Shown here in pieces: positions 1-9,800 of a DNA stretch of 26,351 nt (positions within the stretch are counted from its first letter, which is position 1; every line of letters starts with the position of its first letter). Source of the stretch: Rickettsiales bacterium. GTDB lineage: Bacteria; Pseudomonadota; Alphaproteobacteria; Rickettsiales; UBA1997. The stretch lies in assembly GCA_947496905.1 (NCBI GenBank), contig CANMEW010000003.1, positions 1-26,351 on the forward strand, written 5' to 3'. A model generated the notes under the pieces. That model worked only from the letters and a program-made list of their open reading frames with translations, was not told the DNA's origin and did not search any database. Position numbers and translations under genes: made by a program.

Positions 1-12
1 GAAGCGAATCCC

Positions 13-116
13 TAGGCAACAAATTTTTGAGCAGGAAAGCGTACCTTGATGTACGTGCTCGCGAAAAAATTTGGTAACGATAAAATTTCCAGAAAAGATG
101 GTTTTTCAGAGGTTCT
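13..116 (-). repeat. Partial copy of the 144-bp structured repeat (full copy at 14982-15125)
   Basis: This stretch is nearly identical to the reverse complement of 14991-15085. Matching blocks include the start AGGCAACAAATTTTTGAGC, the internal hairpin around the GTACG/CGTAC arms, and the end GGTTTTTCAGAGGTTC at 101-115. The differences are one single-base gap and a few substitutions. The left arm of the full element is missing: sequence 1-12 does not match, so this copy is truncated or was joined to other DNA. A small open frame across it is a by-product of the repeat and shows no sign of being a gene. Confidence 0.8.
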
Positions 117-138
117 TACGGAAGGCAAAGAGTCGCTT

Positions 139-314
139 TTTGCCTCATCTACTCGCAAGTTTATTGGTTTTAAAAAGAGCGAGTTGCAATCGCTTCGCTC
201 TTGTCGCGGCTATTTTGGCGCATCTGATTTCGGTAAAATTGTTCCAGATAACTACGTATCTGGAGAAAATTTTACCTCGTCATCTGGGTAAAATAGCTCG
301 CGGTCTGAGGCAAA
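139..314. repeat. Nested palindromic region downstream of lpxD
   Basis: Several inverted repeats sit inside one another. TTTGCCTCA (139-147) pairs with TGAGGCAAA (306-314). CGCGGCTATTTT (205-216) pairs with AAAATAGCTCGCG (290-302) apart from one bulged base. CCAGATA (244-250) pairs with TATCTGG (257-263). AAGAGCGA (175-182) pairs with TCGCTCTT (195-202). A further hairpin, GGCAAA/TTTGCC at 124-144, overlaps the outer arm. The region follows the 3' end of lpxD and may help end its transcript, but I see no classic hairpin plus T-run. No convincing gene lies in 1-318. Confidence 0.65.
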
Positions 315-318
315 AAAT

Positions 319-1350
319 TTAAAGACACGCTTTAGGAGATTTTGGTTCGATTAGCTTGAGTAGAGTAGAATTAAGTCGGTGCCATTTTTTAATTGGAAGA
401 ACCGGAATTCCGGCGACGATTTGCATTGGTTCAACGTCTCGCATCACGCCACTCATGCCGGCAATTTTAGCGCCATCTCCAATTGAGAGATGTCCGCCAA
501 TGCTGCAATTTCCGCCGATTTGCACAAAATTTCCAATTCTAGCGCTACCAGCAAGTGCGGTGCTGCCGGCGATTACCGAGCCTTTTCCAATCGTAACATT
601 GTGTGCGACCTGAACAAGATTGTCGATTTTCACGCCATCAGAAATGATCGTGTTTTCAATGGCGCCGCGATCAAGGCAACTATTGGCGCCGATTTCAACG
701 AAGTTACCAATTTCAACAATTCCGAGCTGAATAATTTTGTGATTCACTCCTGCATTGTGTGCGAAACCAAAGCCGTCTTGACCAATTTTTGCACCGTTAA
801 GAAAAGTACAATTATTGCCGATGGTGGCGAATGAAATTACTGCTCCGGCATTAATGATGCAGTTGTCGCCAATGATGCAATTATCCAACACTGAAGCGCT
901 TGCACCAATAAAACAATTTTTACCAATCTGCACATTTTCCCCGATGTAAGCGTTGGGTGCGATTCGTGCGCCATCGCCAATTTTTGCGGTGGGATGAATT
1001 AACTTTCCCACTGCGAATTCTACGGGTTTTTCTGCGTAAAAATTTTCAGCAATTTTTGCGTAAGCGAAGTAAGGGTTGGGATGAGTTAGAGTTACCATCC
1101 CTTGCGGTGCTTTGGAGACGCTTCGCTCTTCCATCAAGCAAAAGCCAGCTTTGGACGCTAAAAATTTATCCAAATATTGACCGGAATTCAAAAAAGAAAT
1201 TTGCGTTGCATCTGCTTTTTCAACTGTAGCAATGTCAAAAATTTTCTGATTTAAATCAGTTGCTCCAGTGAGTTTTGCGCCAGTAATTTCAAGTACTTGC
1301 GCCAAAGTTAGGAATTCGAATTTTTTGTTAAAAAAATGAGTGCGGGACAT
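319..1350 (-). CDS. lpxD: UDP-3-O-acylglucosamine N-acyltransferase LpxD
   Basis: LpxD adds the N-linked 3-hydroxyacyl chain to UDP-3-O-acylglucosamine, the third step of lipid A synthesis, in the cytoplasm. The 343-residue product has the family length. Residues about 1-105 form the N-terminal uridine-binding domain. Residues about 117-315 are hexapeptide repeats (I-G-x-x-x-x pattern, e.g. IGENVQIGKNCFIG) that fold as a left-handed beta helix. The conserved segment GQDGFGF and the later VAHNV, which carries the expected catalytic histidine, are present. The usual bamA/fabZ/lpxA neighbours are not seen, so the gene stands alone here and diverges from nth with only 32 bp between starts. Its presence implies the organism makes lipid A. 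Confidence 0.95.
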   Translation of the reverse strand: MSRTHFFNKKFEFLTLAQVLEITGAKLTGATDLNQKIFDIATVEKADATQISFLNSGQYLDKFLASKAGFCLMEERSVSKAPQGMVTLTHPNPYFAYAKIAENFYAEKPVEFAVGKLIHPTAKIGDGARIAPNAYIGENVQIGKNCFIGASASVLDNCIIGDNCIINAGAVISFATIGNNCTFLNGAKIGQDGFGFAHNAGVNHKIIQLGIVEIGNFVEIGANSCLDRGAIENTIISDGVKIDNLVQVAHNVTIGKGSVIAGSTALAGSARIGNFVQIGGNCSIGGHLSIGDGAKIAGMSGVMRDVEPMQIVAGIPVLPIKKWHRLNSTLLKLIEPKSPKACL

Positions 1351-1373
1351 CTGCTTTTAAAATTTTTTCAAAT

Positions 1374-1382
1374 GGAGAGAGG
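1374..1382 (+). promoter_or_regulatory. Purine-rich ribosome binding site of nth
   Basis: GGAGAGAGG lies directly before the GTG start of nth at 1383. It is one of the few strong Shine-Dalgarno-like sequences in this window and supports the GTG start. Confidence 0.55.
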
Positions 1383-2012
1383 GTGAATCGAGAAAGGATA
1401 AATCGAATTTTTTCAGTGTGGGAAAAAGAAAATCCACAACCAAAAACCGAGTTAGTTTTTACGAATAATTACACGCTTTTGGTTGCTGTTGTTCTGTCGG
1501 CGCAAAGTACTGATGTTGGCGTTAATAAAGCTACGAAAGAGCTTTTCAAAATTGCAGATTCTCCAGAAAAAATGCTGGAGTTGGGTGAAAAAAATTTAAA
1601 AAAATACATCAACAGCATTGGGCTTTTTAATGGCAAGGCGAAGAATATTATTCAGTTGTCTCGGCGATTGGTAACAGATTTTAATTCCACAGTTCCTGAA
1701 AATTTTGAAGCGTTAAAATCTCTGTCCGGAGTTGGACAAAAAACTGCCAATGTCGTTCTAAATTGCGCCTTCGGACACCCAACAATTGCAGTCGATACCC
1801 ATGTTTTTCGAGTGGCTAACCGCATTGGATTTACCAACGAAACTACTCCAGAAAAAACTGAAATTTCTCTACTTAAAGTCATTCCTAAAAAATGGAGAAG
1901 CCATGCTCATCATTGGATGATTCTGCATGGACGCTACATTTGTCAGGCGCGCAATCCAAAATGCGAAATTTGTAAAATTAAGAATTTATGCGAAGCCTAT
2001 CCAAACAACTAA
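1383..2012 (+). CDS. nth: Endonuclease III (DNA glycosylase/AP lyase)
   Basis: Nth removes oxidised pyrimidines and cleaves abasic sites in base excision repair. The 209-residue protein aligns end to end with the family. The helix-hairpin-helix LSGVGQKTANVV carries the catalytic lysine K120, and VDTHVFRV carries the catalytic aspartate D138. Four cysteines at 187, 194, 197 and 203 (C-x6-C-x2-C-x5-C) bind the [4Fe-4S] cluster. The GTG start fits the family N-terminus (MNRERINRIF). The 3' end overlaps the following MFS gene by 25 nt, suggesting co-expression. Confidence 0.96.
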   Translation: MNRERINRIFSVWEKENPQPKTELVFTNNYTLLVAVVLSAQSTDVGVNKATKELFKIADSPEKMLELGEKNLKKYINSIGLFNGKAKNIIQLSRRLVTDFNSTVPENFEALKSLSGVGQKTANVVLNCAFGHPTIAVDTHVFRVANRIGFTNETTPEKTEISLLKVIPKKWRSHAHHWMILHGRYICQARNPKCEICKIKNLCEAYPNN

Positions 2013-3148
2013 CTTTCTCTCGCGAGCTCAATTTTTTGTTTTTGAGCGTTTTGCTTTTTGCGACTGCGATGGGAATCAATTTGGTGACCTTTCCAACCAT
2101 TCTGAATAAGCATGGTGTTGATGCCGCGCACATTGGAATCGCTTTTACTCTCGATGCTTTTGGCGGGATTTTAATGTCGTTTTTTTTAAGCAAATTTGTG
2201 GCGCGCGTCACAATGATTCGAGTACTTAAATTCTCTGCCATTAGCTACGCCACCATTACCGCAATAATTTATTTCTGTCAGAATTTTTACCTTTGGGCAG
2301 CTTTGGCATTTTTGATGGGAAATTTGTGGTTTGCTTACGTCATCACCCGCCAATCATGGTTAAATATTCTTTTGGAAAATAAGCGGCGTGGTGTTGGCTT
2401 GGGAATTTTTAGCATGTTAATTTCTGCGGGGATCGCGCTTGGACCGGTAATTGTAAGCGTTAGCGGCGCAGAAAGTTATTCATCTTTTTTGATTTCTGCT
2501 ATGTTGGTGATTTTATCTTTGCGCTGCCTTGATCCTTTGAAAAACACGGCACAGCCACAGCTCGAGTCGAAAAGAATTCCGCTGAGAAGTTTTTTTAAAA
2601 ATAATCCGCGTTGCTTTTTGGCTCGCTTTTTTCTCGATTTTCAAACTTACCTTCTCCTTACCTTTACCGTTGTTTTTGGGGTCAGAATCGGACTCTCTTA
2701 CGAGGCGGCAGGTCTTTTAATCAGCGCCTACATGGCGAGTGGATTTTTTGATATTTTTATCGGATTTTTGCTCAAAAAAACTAGCCCCTACAAGCTGATA
2801 AATATTGGCTTCTTAGGCTGCATGTACAGCTTTCTTGCGATCATTCTTTACCATGAATCTCACAGTTTTTTGTTAGGCGCTTATTTTATCTTCGGAATGT
2901 TCATCGCCTGCATTTATGTTTCAGTTTTTAAAATCAGTAATGACGACTATTCCAAAGAAAAACTCGTTGCTGCCAATTCTACATTTCAATTAATCGGATC
3001 AATTGGGTCGCTATTCGGAAGCTTAGTTGGCGGCTATTTAGTCAATATTTTTGGCACTAATGGCTTTCCCATCGCCATGGTTTTAAGCTGCGCTTTTTAC
3101 CTAACATTTTTGGTAACTTATGAAAAAAAATTTACGTCAGAAAATTAG
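1988..3148 (+). CDS. Major facilitator superfamily transporter
   Basis: The 386-residue protein is almost entirely hydrophobic, with about twelve membrane segments in two halves separated by a charged loop near residues 190-205. This is the MFS architecture of an inner-membrane permease. GGILMSFFLSKFVARV, about residues 57-72, lies where the loop 2-3 signature occurs in MFS proteins. I cannot name the substrate. The start overlaps nth by 25 nt and the end overlaps pdxJ by 29 nt, so the three genes are probably one transcript. The ATG at 1988 places a short polar segment before the first helix; no downstream start is clearly better. Confidence 0.85.
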   Translation: MRSLSKQLTFSRELNFLFLSVLLFATAMGINLVTFPTILNKHGVDAAHIGIAFTLDAFGGILMSFFLSKFVARVTMIRVLKFSAISYATITAIIYFCQNFYLWAALAFLMGNLWFAYVITRQSWLNILLENKRRGVGLGIFSMLISAGIALGPVIVSVSGAESYSSFLISAMLVILSLRCLDPLKNTAQPQLESKRIPLRSFFKNNPRCFLARFFLDFQTYLLLTFTVVFGVRIGLSYEAAGLLISAYMASGFFDIFIGFLLKKTSPYKLINIGFLGCMYSFLAIILYHESHSFLLGAYFIFGMFIACIYVSVFKISNDDYSKEKLVAANSTFQLIGSIGSLFGSLVGGYLVNIFGTNGFPIAMVLSCAFYLTFLVTYEKKFTSEN

Positions 3149-3863
3149 GTTAGGGGTTAATATTGACCATGTCGCAACCATTAGAAATGCGCGTGGTGGC
3201 ACTCATCCCGATCCAACAGACGCGGCGATTCTTGCTGAAAAATCTGGAGCTGACGGAATTACGATTCACTTGCGGGAGGACAGGAGGCACATCCGCGACG
3301 AAGATTTAATTCGCTTAAAAAAAGAAATAAAATTGCCGATAAATTTGGAAATGGCGGCAACCGAAGAGATGCTGGCAATAGCGCTTAAAACTAAGCCAAA
3401 TGCGGTTTGTATCGTGCCAGAAAAAAGGCAGGAAGTGACAACTGAAGGCGGATTGGATGTGGTAAAAAATGAGAAATTTTTGTGCGAAATGATCAAAAAA
3501 ATTCACGCAAAAAAAATCAGAGTTTCGCTGTTCGTCGATGCCAATGAGGCGCAACTTTATTCCGCAAAAAAAATCGGTGCTGACATGGTTGAAATTCACA
3601 CCGGAAAATTTTGTCACGAAGCGGGCAGAGCGCGCGAAACTGAGCTGATGAAAATCAAAAAATGTGCACAATTAGCGGAAACACTTGGCTTGGAATGTCA
3701 TGCCGGACATGGCTTGGATTACAAAACAGCGAAGATCATTTCAAAAATTCAGCAAATTACCGAGTTAAACATTGGACATTTTTTGATTGGAGAAGCGGTG
3801 TTTGATGGGATGAAAAAGGTGATTCAAAAAATGAAGCTGGCGATTGAGCTGCTTCCCAAGTAG
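3120..3863 (+). CDS. pdxJ: Pyridoxine 5'-phosphate synthase PdxJ
   Basis: PdxJ condenses 1-deoxyxylulose 5-phosphate with 3-amino-2-oxopropyl phosphate, the last ring-closing step of the DXP-dependent vitamin B6 pathway. The 247-residue TIM barrel has the family N-terminal signature LGVNIDHVATIRNARGG (residues 11-27) and HLREDRRHI (50-58). It also has NLEMA with its glutamate (75-79), CIVPEKR (97-103), CHAGHGLDY, and the phosphate-binding end NIGHFLIGEAVF. The start ATG lies inside the upstream MFS gene (29-nt overlap), so translational coupling is likely. No other B6 gene is in the window. Confidence 0.96.
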   Translation: MKKNLRQKIRLGVNIDHVATIRNARGGTHPDPTDAAILAEKSGADGITIHLREDRRHIRDEDLIRLKKEIKLPINLEMAATEEMLAIALKTKPNAVCIVPEKRQEVTTEGGLDVVKNEKFLCEMIKKIHAKKIRVSLFVDANEAQLYSAKKIGADMVEIHTGKFCHEAGRARETELMKIKKCAQLAETLGLECHAGHGLDYKTAKIISKIQQITELNIGHFLIGEAVFDGMKKVIQKMKLAIELLPK

Positions 3864-3978
3864 AAGCCTCGAAATCTTTCCCTTTTAAAAAAGACTCAGT
3901 AAACAAGTGGCTCCAATAATCCTCCCACTTAGAAAATACCTCGCAACCTCCCTCCCCAACAAATTCAAAAATCCACCA

Positions 3979-6843
3979 ATGGAAGAACAATTCATCAAAG
4001 TTACTGGCGCGAAAGAGCATAATTTAAAAAACGTCAATATTGAAATTCCTAAAAACCAACTCGTTGTAGTCACGGGTCTAAGCGGTTCTGGAAAATCTTC
4101 TTTGGTGTTTGACACGATTTACGCCGAAGGTCAAAGACGCTTCATCGAAAGTCTTTCATCTTACGCTCGTCAATTTTTGGACATGCAGGACAAGCCAGAT
4201 GTGGAGTCAATCACTGGACTTTCTCCATCAATTGCAATTGACCAAAAAACTACCTCGCGCAATCCACGATCAACCGTCGGAACCGTTACCGAAATTTACG
4301 ACCATTTTCGTCTTTTGTTCGCGCGCATCGGCGTTCCTTACTCTCCTGAAACTGGTAAGCCAATTGAGAGTCAATCACCTTCCGTGATGGTCGATAAAAT
4401 TCTTAGCCTACCAAAAAAAAGCAGGATTTATTTGCTAGCTCCAATTGTTCGTGGGCAAAAAGGTGAGTACCGCAAAGAGATGATGAATGCTAGAAAGCAA
4501 GGCTTTCAACGCATTAAGGTTGATGGAAAAGTGCATGATCTAAATGAAATTTTACCGGCATTAGACAAAAATAAAAAACACGACATTGAAATTATTGTCG
4601 ACCGCATCATCATTGCCGATGATCTCGGCAATCGTGTTGCAGACTCGGTTGAAACCGCTTTGAAGCTTTCCGAAGGATTGCTCTACGTAGAAATTGTGAG
4701 CTTGCCAGAGAAGGTAAAAACTACGCACAAGGTTGGAGATTCTATTGTGTTCAGCGAGAAATTTTCTTGCCCAGTTTCTGGATTCACAATTCAAGAAATC
4801 GAACCGCGACTATTCTCTTTCAACTCTCCATTCGGCGCTTGCAAACATTGCGATGGACTTGGAACTGAGCTTTATTTCAGCGAAGATTTAGTCGTTGAGG
4901 ATGAAAATTTATCATTGCGTCAAGGTGCGATTGCAGTGTGGCAAGGTGTTCAAGAGAGGCTCTACCAGCAGGTTCTCAGCTCCATGGCAGCGCATTACAA
5001 ATTCAGTTTAGACGCGCCTTTCAAAACCCTGTCTCCAGAAGTTAAAAATAAAATTTTCTACGGAACTGGTGATGAAACAGTCGAAATTAAAATTGAGGAC
5101 GGACTCAAGGCGGTGAAGGTCAAAAAGACTTTCGAAGGCGTAATTAACAGTTTGAAAAAAAGATTTTTGGAAAGCGAAAGCGAGTCAATGAGGGATGACC
5201 TCACCAAATTCCAAACTTTAAAAACTTGCGAAAAGTGCTGTGGCAACAGGCTGAATGAGCAAGCTTTGTCAGTAAAAATTGCAGGCCTACATGTTAGTGA
5301 AGTTAGTAAAATGTCGGTTGAGCGTTTGGTGGATTGGTTTTTGGAATTGCCGAAGCATTTGACTTCAATGCAAAATCAAATTGCCGAGCGCTTGCTAAAA
5401 GAAATCGGTCGCAGATTGGGCTTTTTGCGCAATGTCGGCTTGGAATATTTAACAATAAATCGTGAGGCCGGAACTTTGTCTGGCGGTGAGGCACAAAGAA
5501 TTCGTCTCGCTTCTCAAATTGGATCCGGACTTTCCGGCGTCCTCTACGTGCTTGACGAACCTTCAATCGGACTGCATCAGTCAGACAATGATAAACTCAT
5601 TACCACGCTAAAAAATTTACGAGATTTAGGAAATTCGGTGATTGTCGTTGAGCATGACGAAGAGATGATGCGTGCAGCGGAATATTTGATCGACGTTGGT
5701 CCGGGTGCCGGAATTCACGGTGGTGAAATTATTTCTGCCGGTTTGCCAAAGCATGTGATTAATGATCCAAAAAGCGTTACTGGTCAATATTTGAGCGGTA
5801 AAAAGAAAATCGAGATTCCAAAAAAGCGTCGCAAAATTGATCCGAAAAAAATGATCACGCTGAAAGGCGCAACGATTAACAACCTCAAAAATGTTACGCT
5901 GAATCTACCGCTAAAAATTTTCTCCGCAGTGTCAGGGATCTCTGGTGGTGGTAAGTCGAGCCTAATCATCAAGACGCTTTACCCAGCGCTAAATAAAATT
6001 CTCAACAAAACGAAGGTTACCCCTGGCGCTTACACCTCACTGTCTGGTTACCATTTTATCGACAAAATTATTGAGATCGACCAGTCGCCAATCGGCCGTA
6101 CGCCACGCTCTAATCCATGCACCTACATTGGAGCATTCACCTTCATCCGTGAATTTTTTACAGCACTTCCGGAGTCAAAAGCGCGCGGTTACAAAGTCGG
6201 TCGCTTCTCTTTTAACGTGAAGGGCGGTAGATGCGAAACTTGCCAAGGTGATGGTTTGATAAAAATCGAAATGCACTTCTTGCCCGATGTTTACGTGCGT
6301 TGCGAAACCTGTCACGGGAAGCGTTACAACCGCGAAACGCTCGAAATCAAATACAAAGGAAAATCAATTTCAGACATTCTGGAAATGACTGCTGAGGATG
6401 CGGTGGATTTCTTTTTGAGCATGCCACACATCAATGACAAATTTAAGTCACTTTGCGATGTTGGTTTGAACTACATTCGCATTGGGCAAAGCGCTACAAC
6501 GCTTTCTGGTGGTGAAGCGCAAAGAATAAAATTGGCGAAAGAACTTAGTCGTAAAGCGACTGGTGACACTCTCTACATTCTTGACGAACCAACAACTGGT
6601 CTGCATTTCGAAGATATCAGCAAACTTCTAAAAGTTCTCCACAAGCTGGTTGATTCTGGAAATTCTATTTTGGTGATTGAGCACAATCTCGATGTTCTAA
6701 AAACTGCAGATCACATTATCGACATTGGTCCATGCGGTGGTGAAAAGGGTGGATACATCGTTGCTGAAGGTACGCCAGAAGAAATTGCTAAAAATAAAAA
6801 ATCAGTAACTGGAAAATATTTAGCTAATGTGCTGAAGGTTTAA
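3979..6843 (+). CDS. uvrA: Excinuclease ABC subunit A
   Basis: UvrA is the damage-sensing ABC ATPase of nucleotide excision repair, acting with UvrB and UvrC. I chose the ATG at 3979 (MEEQFIKVTGAKEHNLKN, the normal family start) over an in-frame GTG at 3907, which would add 24 unmatched residues; this gives 954 residues, the usual length. Two ABC modules are seen. The first has GLSGSGKSS (33-41), LSGGEAQRIRLAS and LDEPSIGLH. The second has GISGGGKSS, LSGGEAQRIKLAK and LDEPTTGLH. The second zinc finger is intact (CETC...CETC). The first is degenerate: CPVS in place of CxxC, followed by an intact CKHC. The addA gene starts 5 nt after the stop, so the two are probably co-translated. Confidence 0.97.
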   Translation: MEEQFIKVTGAKEHNLKNVNIEIPKNQLVVVTGLSGSGKSSLVFDTIYAEGQRRFIESLSSYARQFLDMQDKPDVESITGLSPSIAIDQKTTSRNPRSTVGTVTEIYDHFRLLFARIGVPYSPETGKPIESQSPSVMVDKILSLPKKSRIYLLAPIVRGQKGEYRKEMMNARKQGFQRIKVDGKVHDLNEILPALDKNKKHDIEIIVDRIIIADDLGNRVADSVETALKLSEGLLYVEIVSLPEKVKTTHKVGDSIVFSEKFSCPVSGFTIQEIEPRLFSFNSPFGACKHCDGLGTELYFSEDLVVEDENLSLRQGAIAVWQGVQERLYQQVLSSMAAHYKFSLDAPFKTLSPEVKNKIFYGTGDETVEIKIEDGLKAVKVKKTFEGVINSLKKRFLESESESMRDDLTKFQTLKTCEKCCGNRLNEQALSVKIAGLHVSEVSKMSVERLVDWFLELPKHLTSMQNQIAERLLKEIGRRLGFLRNVGLEYLTINREAGTLSGGEAQRIRLASQIGSGLSGVLYVLDEPSIGLHQSDNDKLITTLKNLRDLGNSVIVVEHDEEMMRAAEYLIDVGPGAGIHGGEIISAGLPKHVINDPKSVTGQYLSGKKKIEIPKKRRKIDPKKMITLKGATINNLKNVTLNLPLKIFSAVSGISGGGKSSLIIKTLYPALNKILNKTKVTPGAYTSLSGYHFIDKIIEIDQSPIGRTPRSNPCTYIGAFTFIREFFTALPESKARGYKVGRFSFNVKGGRCETCQGDGLIKIEMHFLPDVYVRCETCHGKRYNRETLEIKYKGKSISDILEMTAEDAVDFFLSMPHINDKFKSLCDVGLNYIRIGQSATTLSGGEAQRIKLAKELSRKATGDTLYILDEPTTGLHFEDISKLLKVLHKLVDSGNSILVIEHNLDVLKTADHIIDIGPCGGEKGGYIVAEGTPEEIAKNKKSVTGKYLANVLKV

Positions 6844-6848
6844 TTGCG

Positions 6849-9800
6849 GTGAGTAGCAATTTATCTCAAACAATTCACCTACAGCAGAGGGCATCCAACC
6901 CTCAAAATTCTTGCTGGGTCTTTGCTTCTGCAGGATCCGGCAAGACAAAAATTCTCACCGATCGCGTTTTACGCCTCCTCCTCGCTGACGTCTCTCCAAA
7001 TAAAATCCTCTGTCTGACCTTCACCAAAGTTGCCGCTGCCGAAATGCAAAATCGCATTAATTCTGAATTGGCGGAATGGGTGTTGTGTGGTGAGCAAGAA
7101 TTGGAAAAAAAATTGCATGAATTAAGTGGCAATTTTCCGACTCGAAATGAGCTAAAAAAAGCTCAAAATTTATTCATTAAAATCCTCGATGACGAATCTA
7201 AAATAAAGGTTCAAACCATTCACTCCTTCTGTCAGACGCTACTCAAAATTTTTCCCTTCGAAGCCAAAATAAATCCGCATTTCGAAATCATCGAAAAGAA
7301 CGCGGAAAAACTACTTTTAAAACAGGCGCAAAAAGAAGTTTTAAAGATGTCTTTAGTCAATGAAGAGCTCAGTGCCACTGTAAAAAAAATTAATGCTAAA
7401 ATTTACGAGGGAAGCTTCTCCGAGCTATTGTCAGAGCTGATTGGAAAGAAGGAGAGGCTGAATGCTTTGAAGGAGAAATTTTTTGGAATCGACAATGTAA
7501 TCGATGAAATTTTTAAAAATTTTTCGCTCTCAAGAAGCTGCGATGAAAATGAAATTCTTAAAAATTTCTTAGCAGAAATAGATCGGGAAAAAATTCTTCA
7601 TCTGGCTTCAGCCCTAGAGAAAACTGGGTTGGTGAATAATGGTAAAATCGCTTCCGCAACAAAATCTTTTCTTGAAAGCCCATCGCCAGAGAATTTTTGC
7701 GACTACCAGCAGGCATTTTTTACTCAAAAAAATGAGCCAAGAAAAGTTAGTAAAGAGATCTCTAGTGACGCTTACTTATTGGCTGTAATCGAAAAGCAGC
7801 AGCTGCTGGTTTCGCAATTTTATGATAAATTTAATTCACTCAAAATTGCCAAAAATACGGCATTACTGCTGCGTTTTGTTGACCAAATTTTAGAAAATTA
7901 TTCACGCTTAAAAAAACAAAATGCCTTTCTCGATTACAATGACCTCATACTTGAAACCAGCAGGCTGTTGGACAATAAAGATTTCTCGCAATGGGTTAAA
8001 ATGAAAATGGACGGCACATTTGACCATATTTTGGTCGATGAGTCGCAGGATACAAACCATCAGCAATGGGGCATTATTAAGGCTTTGTGTGAAGATTTTT
8101 TTTCTGGATTAAGTGCGAGGGATGAGGAAAGAAGTATTTTTATTGTTGGTGATGAGAAGCAATCCATCTACAGTTTTCAAGGCGCGGAGCCAAATATTAG
8201 TGCTGAAATTTTTGCTTATTTTGAAGAAAAATTTTCTGGCAAGTTGGAAAAAAATGAGCTCAACAATTCTTTCCGCTCTACCAAAAATATTTTACAAGCG
8301 GTTGACCAAGTTTTTTCTACTACGGAGAGAAAAAGTGCGATTAGCAAAGTCAGTGAATTTCGTGAGCACAAGGCTATTCGCGAAGGTTTAGGTAAGGTTG
8401 AAATTTGGCCGCAAATAAAAAACGAGATAACGAAAGAGGAAAAGAATTACGAATGGAAGATTGATTTTACGCAGCAGGATGAGCTGAAGGAAAGTGAAAT
8501 TCTGGCCGAAATTATTGCCAAAAAAATTAGTTTTTGGGTGAGGACGAAACGTAATTTAGAAAATCGTGCAAGACCGGTAAAATACGGCGATTTCATGATT
8601 TTACTAAGAAATAGAACTAATGGTTTTTTGGAAAATCTGGAGAGGTTTTTTCACCAAAATCAAATTCCATTTTCTAGTGTTAACAAGGTGAGATTTAGTG
8701 GAAGTCTGCTCATTTGTGATTTACTCGCGGCCGCTAAATTCGCGCTTCTACCTTGCGATGATTTAAACCTAGCAGCACTTTTGAAGTCACCGATTTTTGA
8801 AATTTCGGAAGAAAATTTATTTGAAATTTGTTTAGTTAAAAACAGGGAGGAGAGCTCTATTTACAATGCTTTAGAGCAGTTGCCAAAATTCCACGAAGTT
8901 AAAAAAAATCTCGACGAGCTAGTTAAAAAATCTCAGCAACTGAACTGTTTTGAATTTTTTTATTTCTTGCTTCACGAGAGAAATCATCAGCAAAATTTTC
9001 TTTCTCACTTCGGGTCGGAAAGCTTGGAAATATTAGATAAATTCACTCTTGCTGTTTTTGATTTTTGTAAAAATTTTTCTCCCAACTTACAAAAATTTTT
9101 AGAATTTGTTGAGAAGTTGGATCCAGAAATTTCCCTCTCCTCAAGCGAAAATGACTGCGTAAAAATTACCACAATCCACTCCGCAAAAGGTTTGCAAGCC
9201 CCGATTGTCATACTTCCAGACTGTTGCTACAATTTTAATCAACTACTTTCTTCCAAAGAAGAAATTTCTTGGCTTGACTGTGGCTCAACAAAAATTCCGC
9301 TTTGGTGCGTAAAAAAATCTGAAGAAAATCTGCTACTAAAAAGCCATCGCAAAGAAAAATTGCATGAAGCAAAAGAGGAATATTTAAGGCTACTCTACGT
9401 AGCAATGACAAGGTCTGAGGATGAGCTTTACATTTCTGGATTTGGCAAAAGTTCCGATGCGGAATCTTGGTACGAAATCATTAAAAATGCGCTACCAGAT
9501 AATGTGGTGGTAGAGGAGAAATTTTTCGAATGCCTACTTGCCGAAGAGTCTACTGCTGTTTTAACGACAAATATTTTGGTTAAGAAAAATTTAGAAAATT
9601 TCAGCAGAAAAATTCCTAGCAAGGCGGTAAAAATATCAAAAGATCAACCATTGCGAGACCTAGAAAATTCAGCTCAAATTAGTGGTAAGGTAATCCACAA
9701 AATTTTGGAAATTTTTGGCAAAAATTACCGTGAAGAAAAAAAATGGTTGGCTGAATTGGCAAAAAAAATCATCGAGAAAGAAATCTTCTTGGATTCATCG

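Noticed and set aside
3907..3978. Upstream GTG start giving uvrA 24 extra residues
   Set aside because: The family N-terminus begins at the ATG at 3979 (MEEQFIKVTGAKEHNLKN); the extra residues look like translated leader.
4768..4860. Loss of one cysteine in the first UvrA zinc finger (CPVS instead of CxxC)
   Set aside because: From memory, alphaproteobacterial UvrA commonly reads CPVSGFTI here, so it is a lineage trait rather than a defect in this gene.
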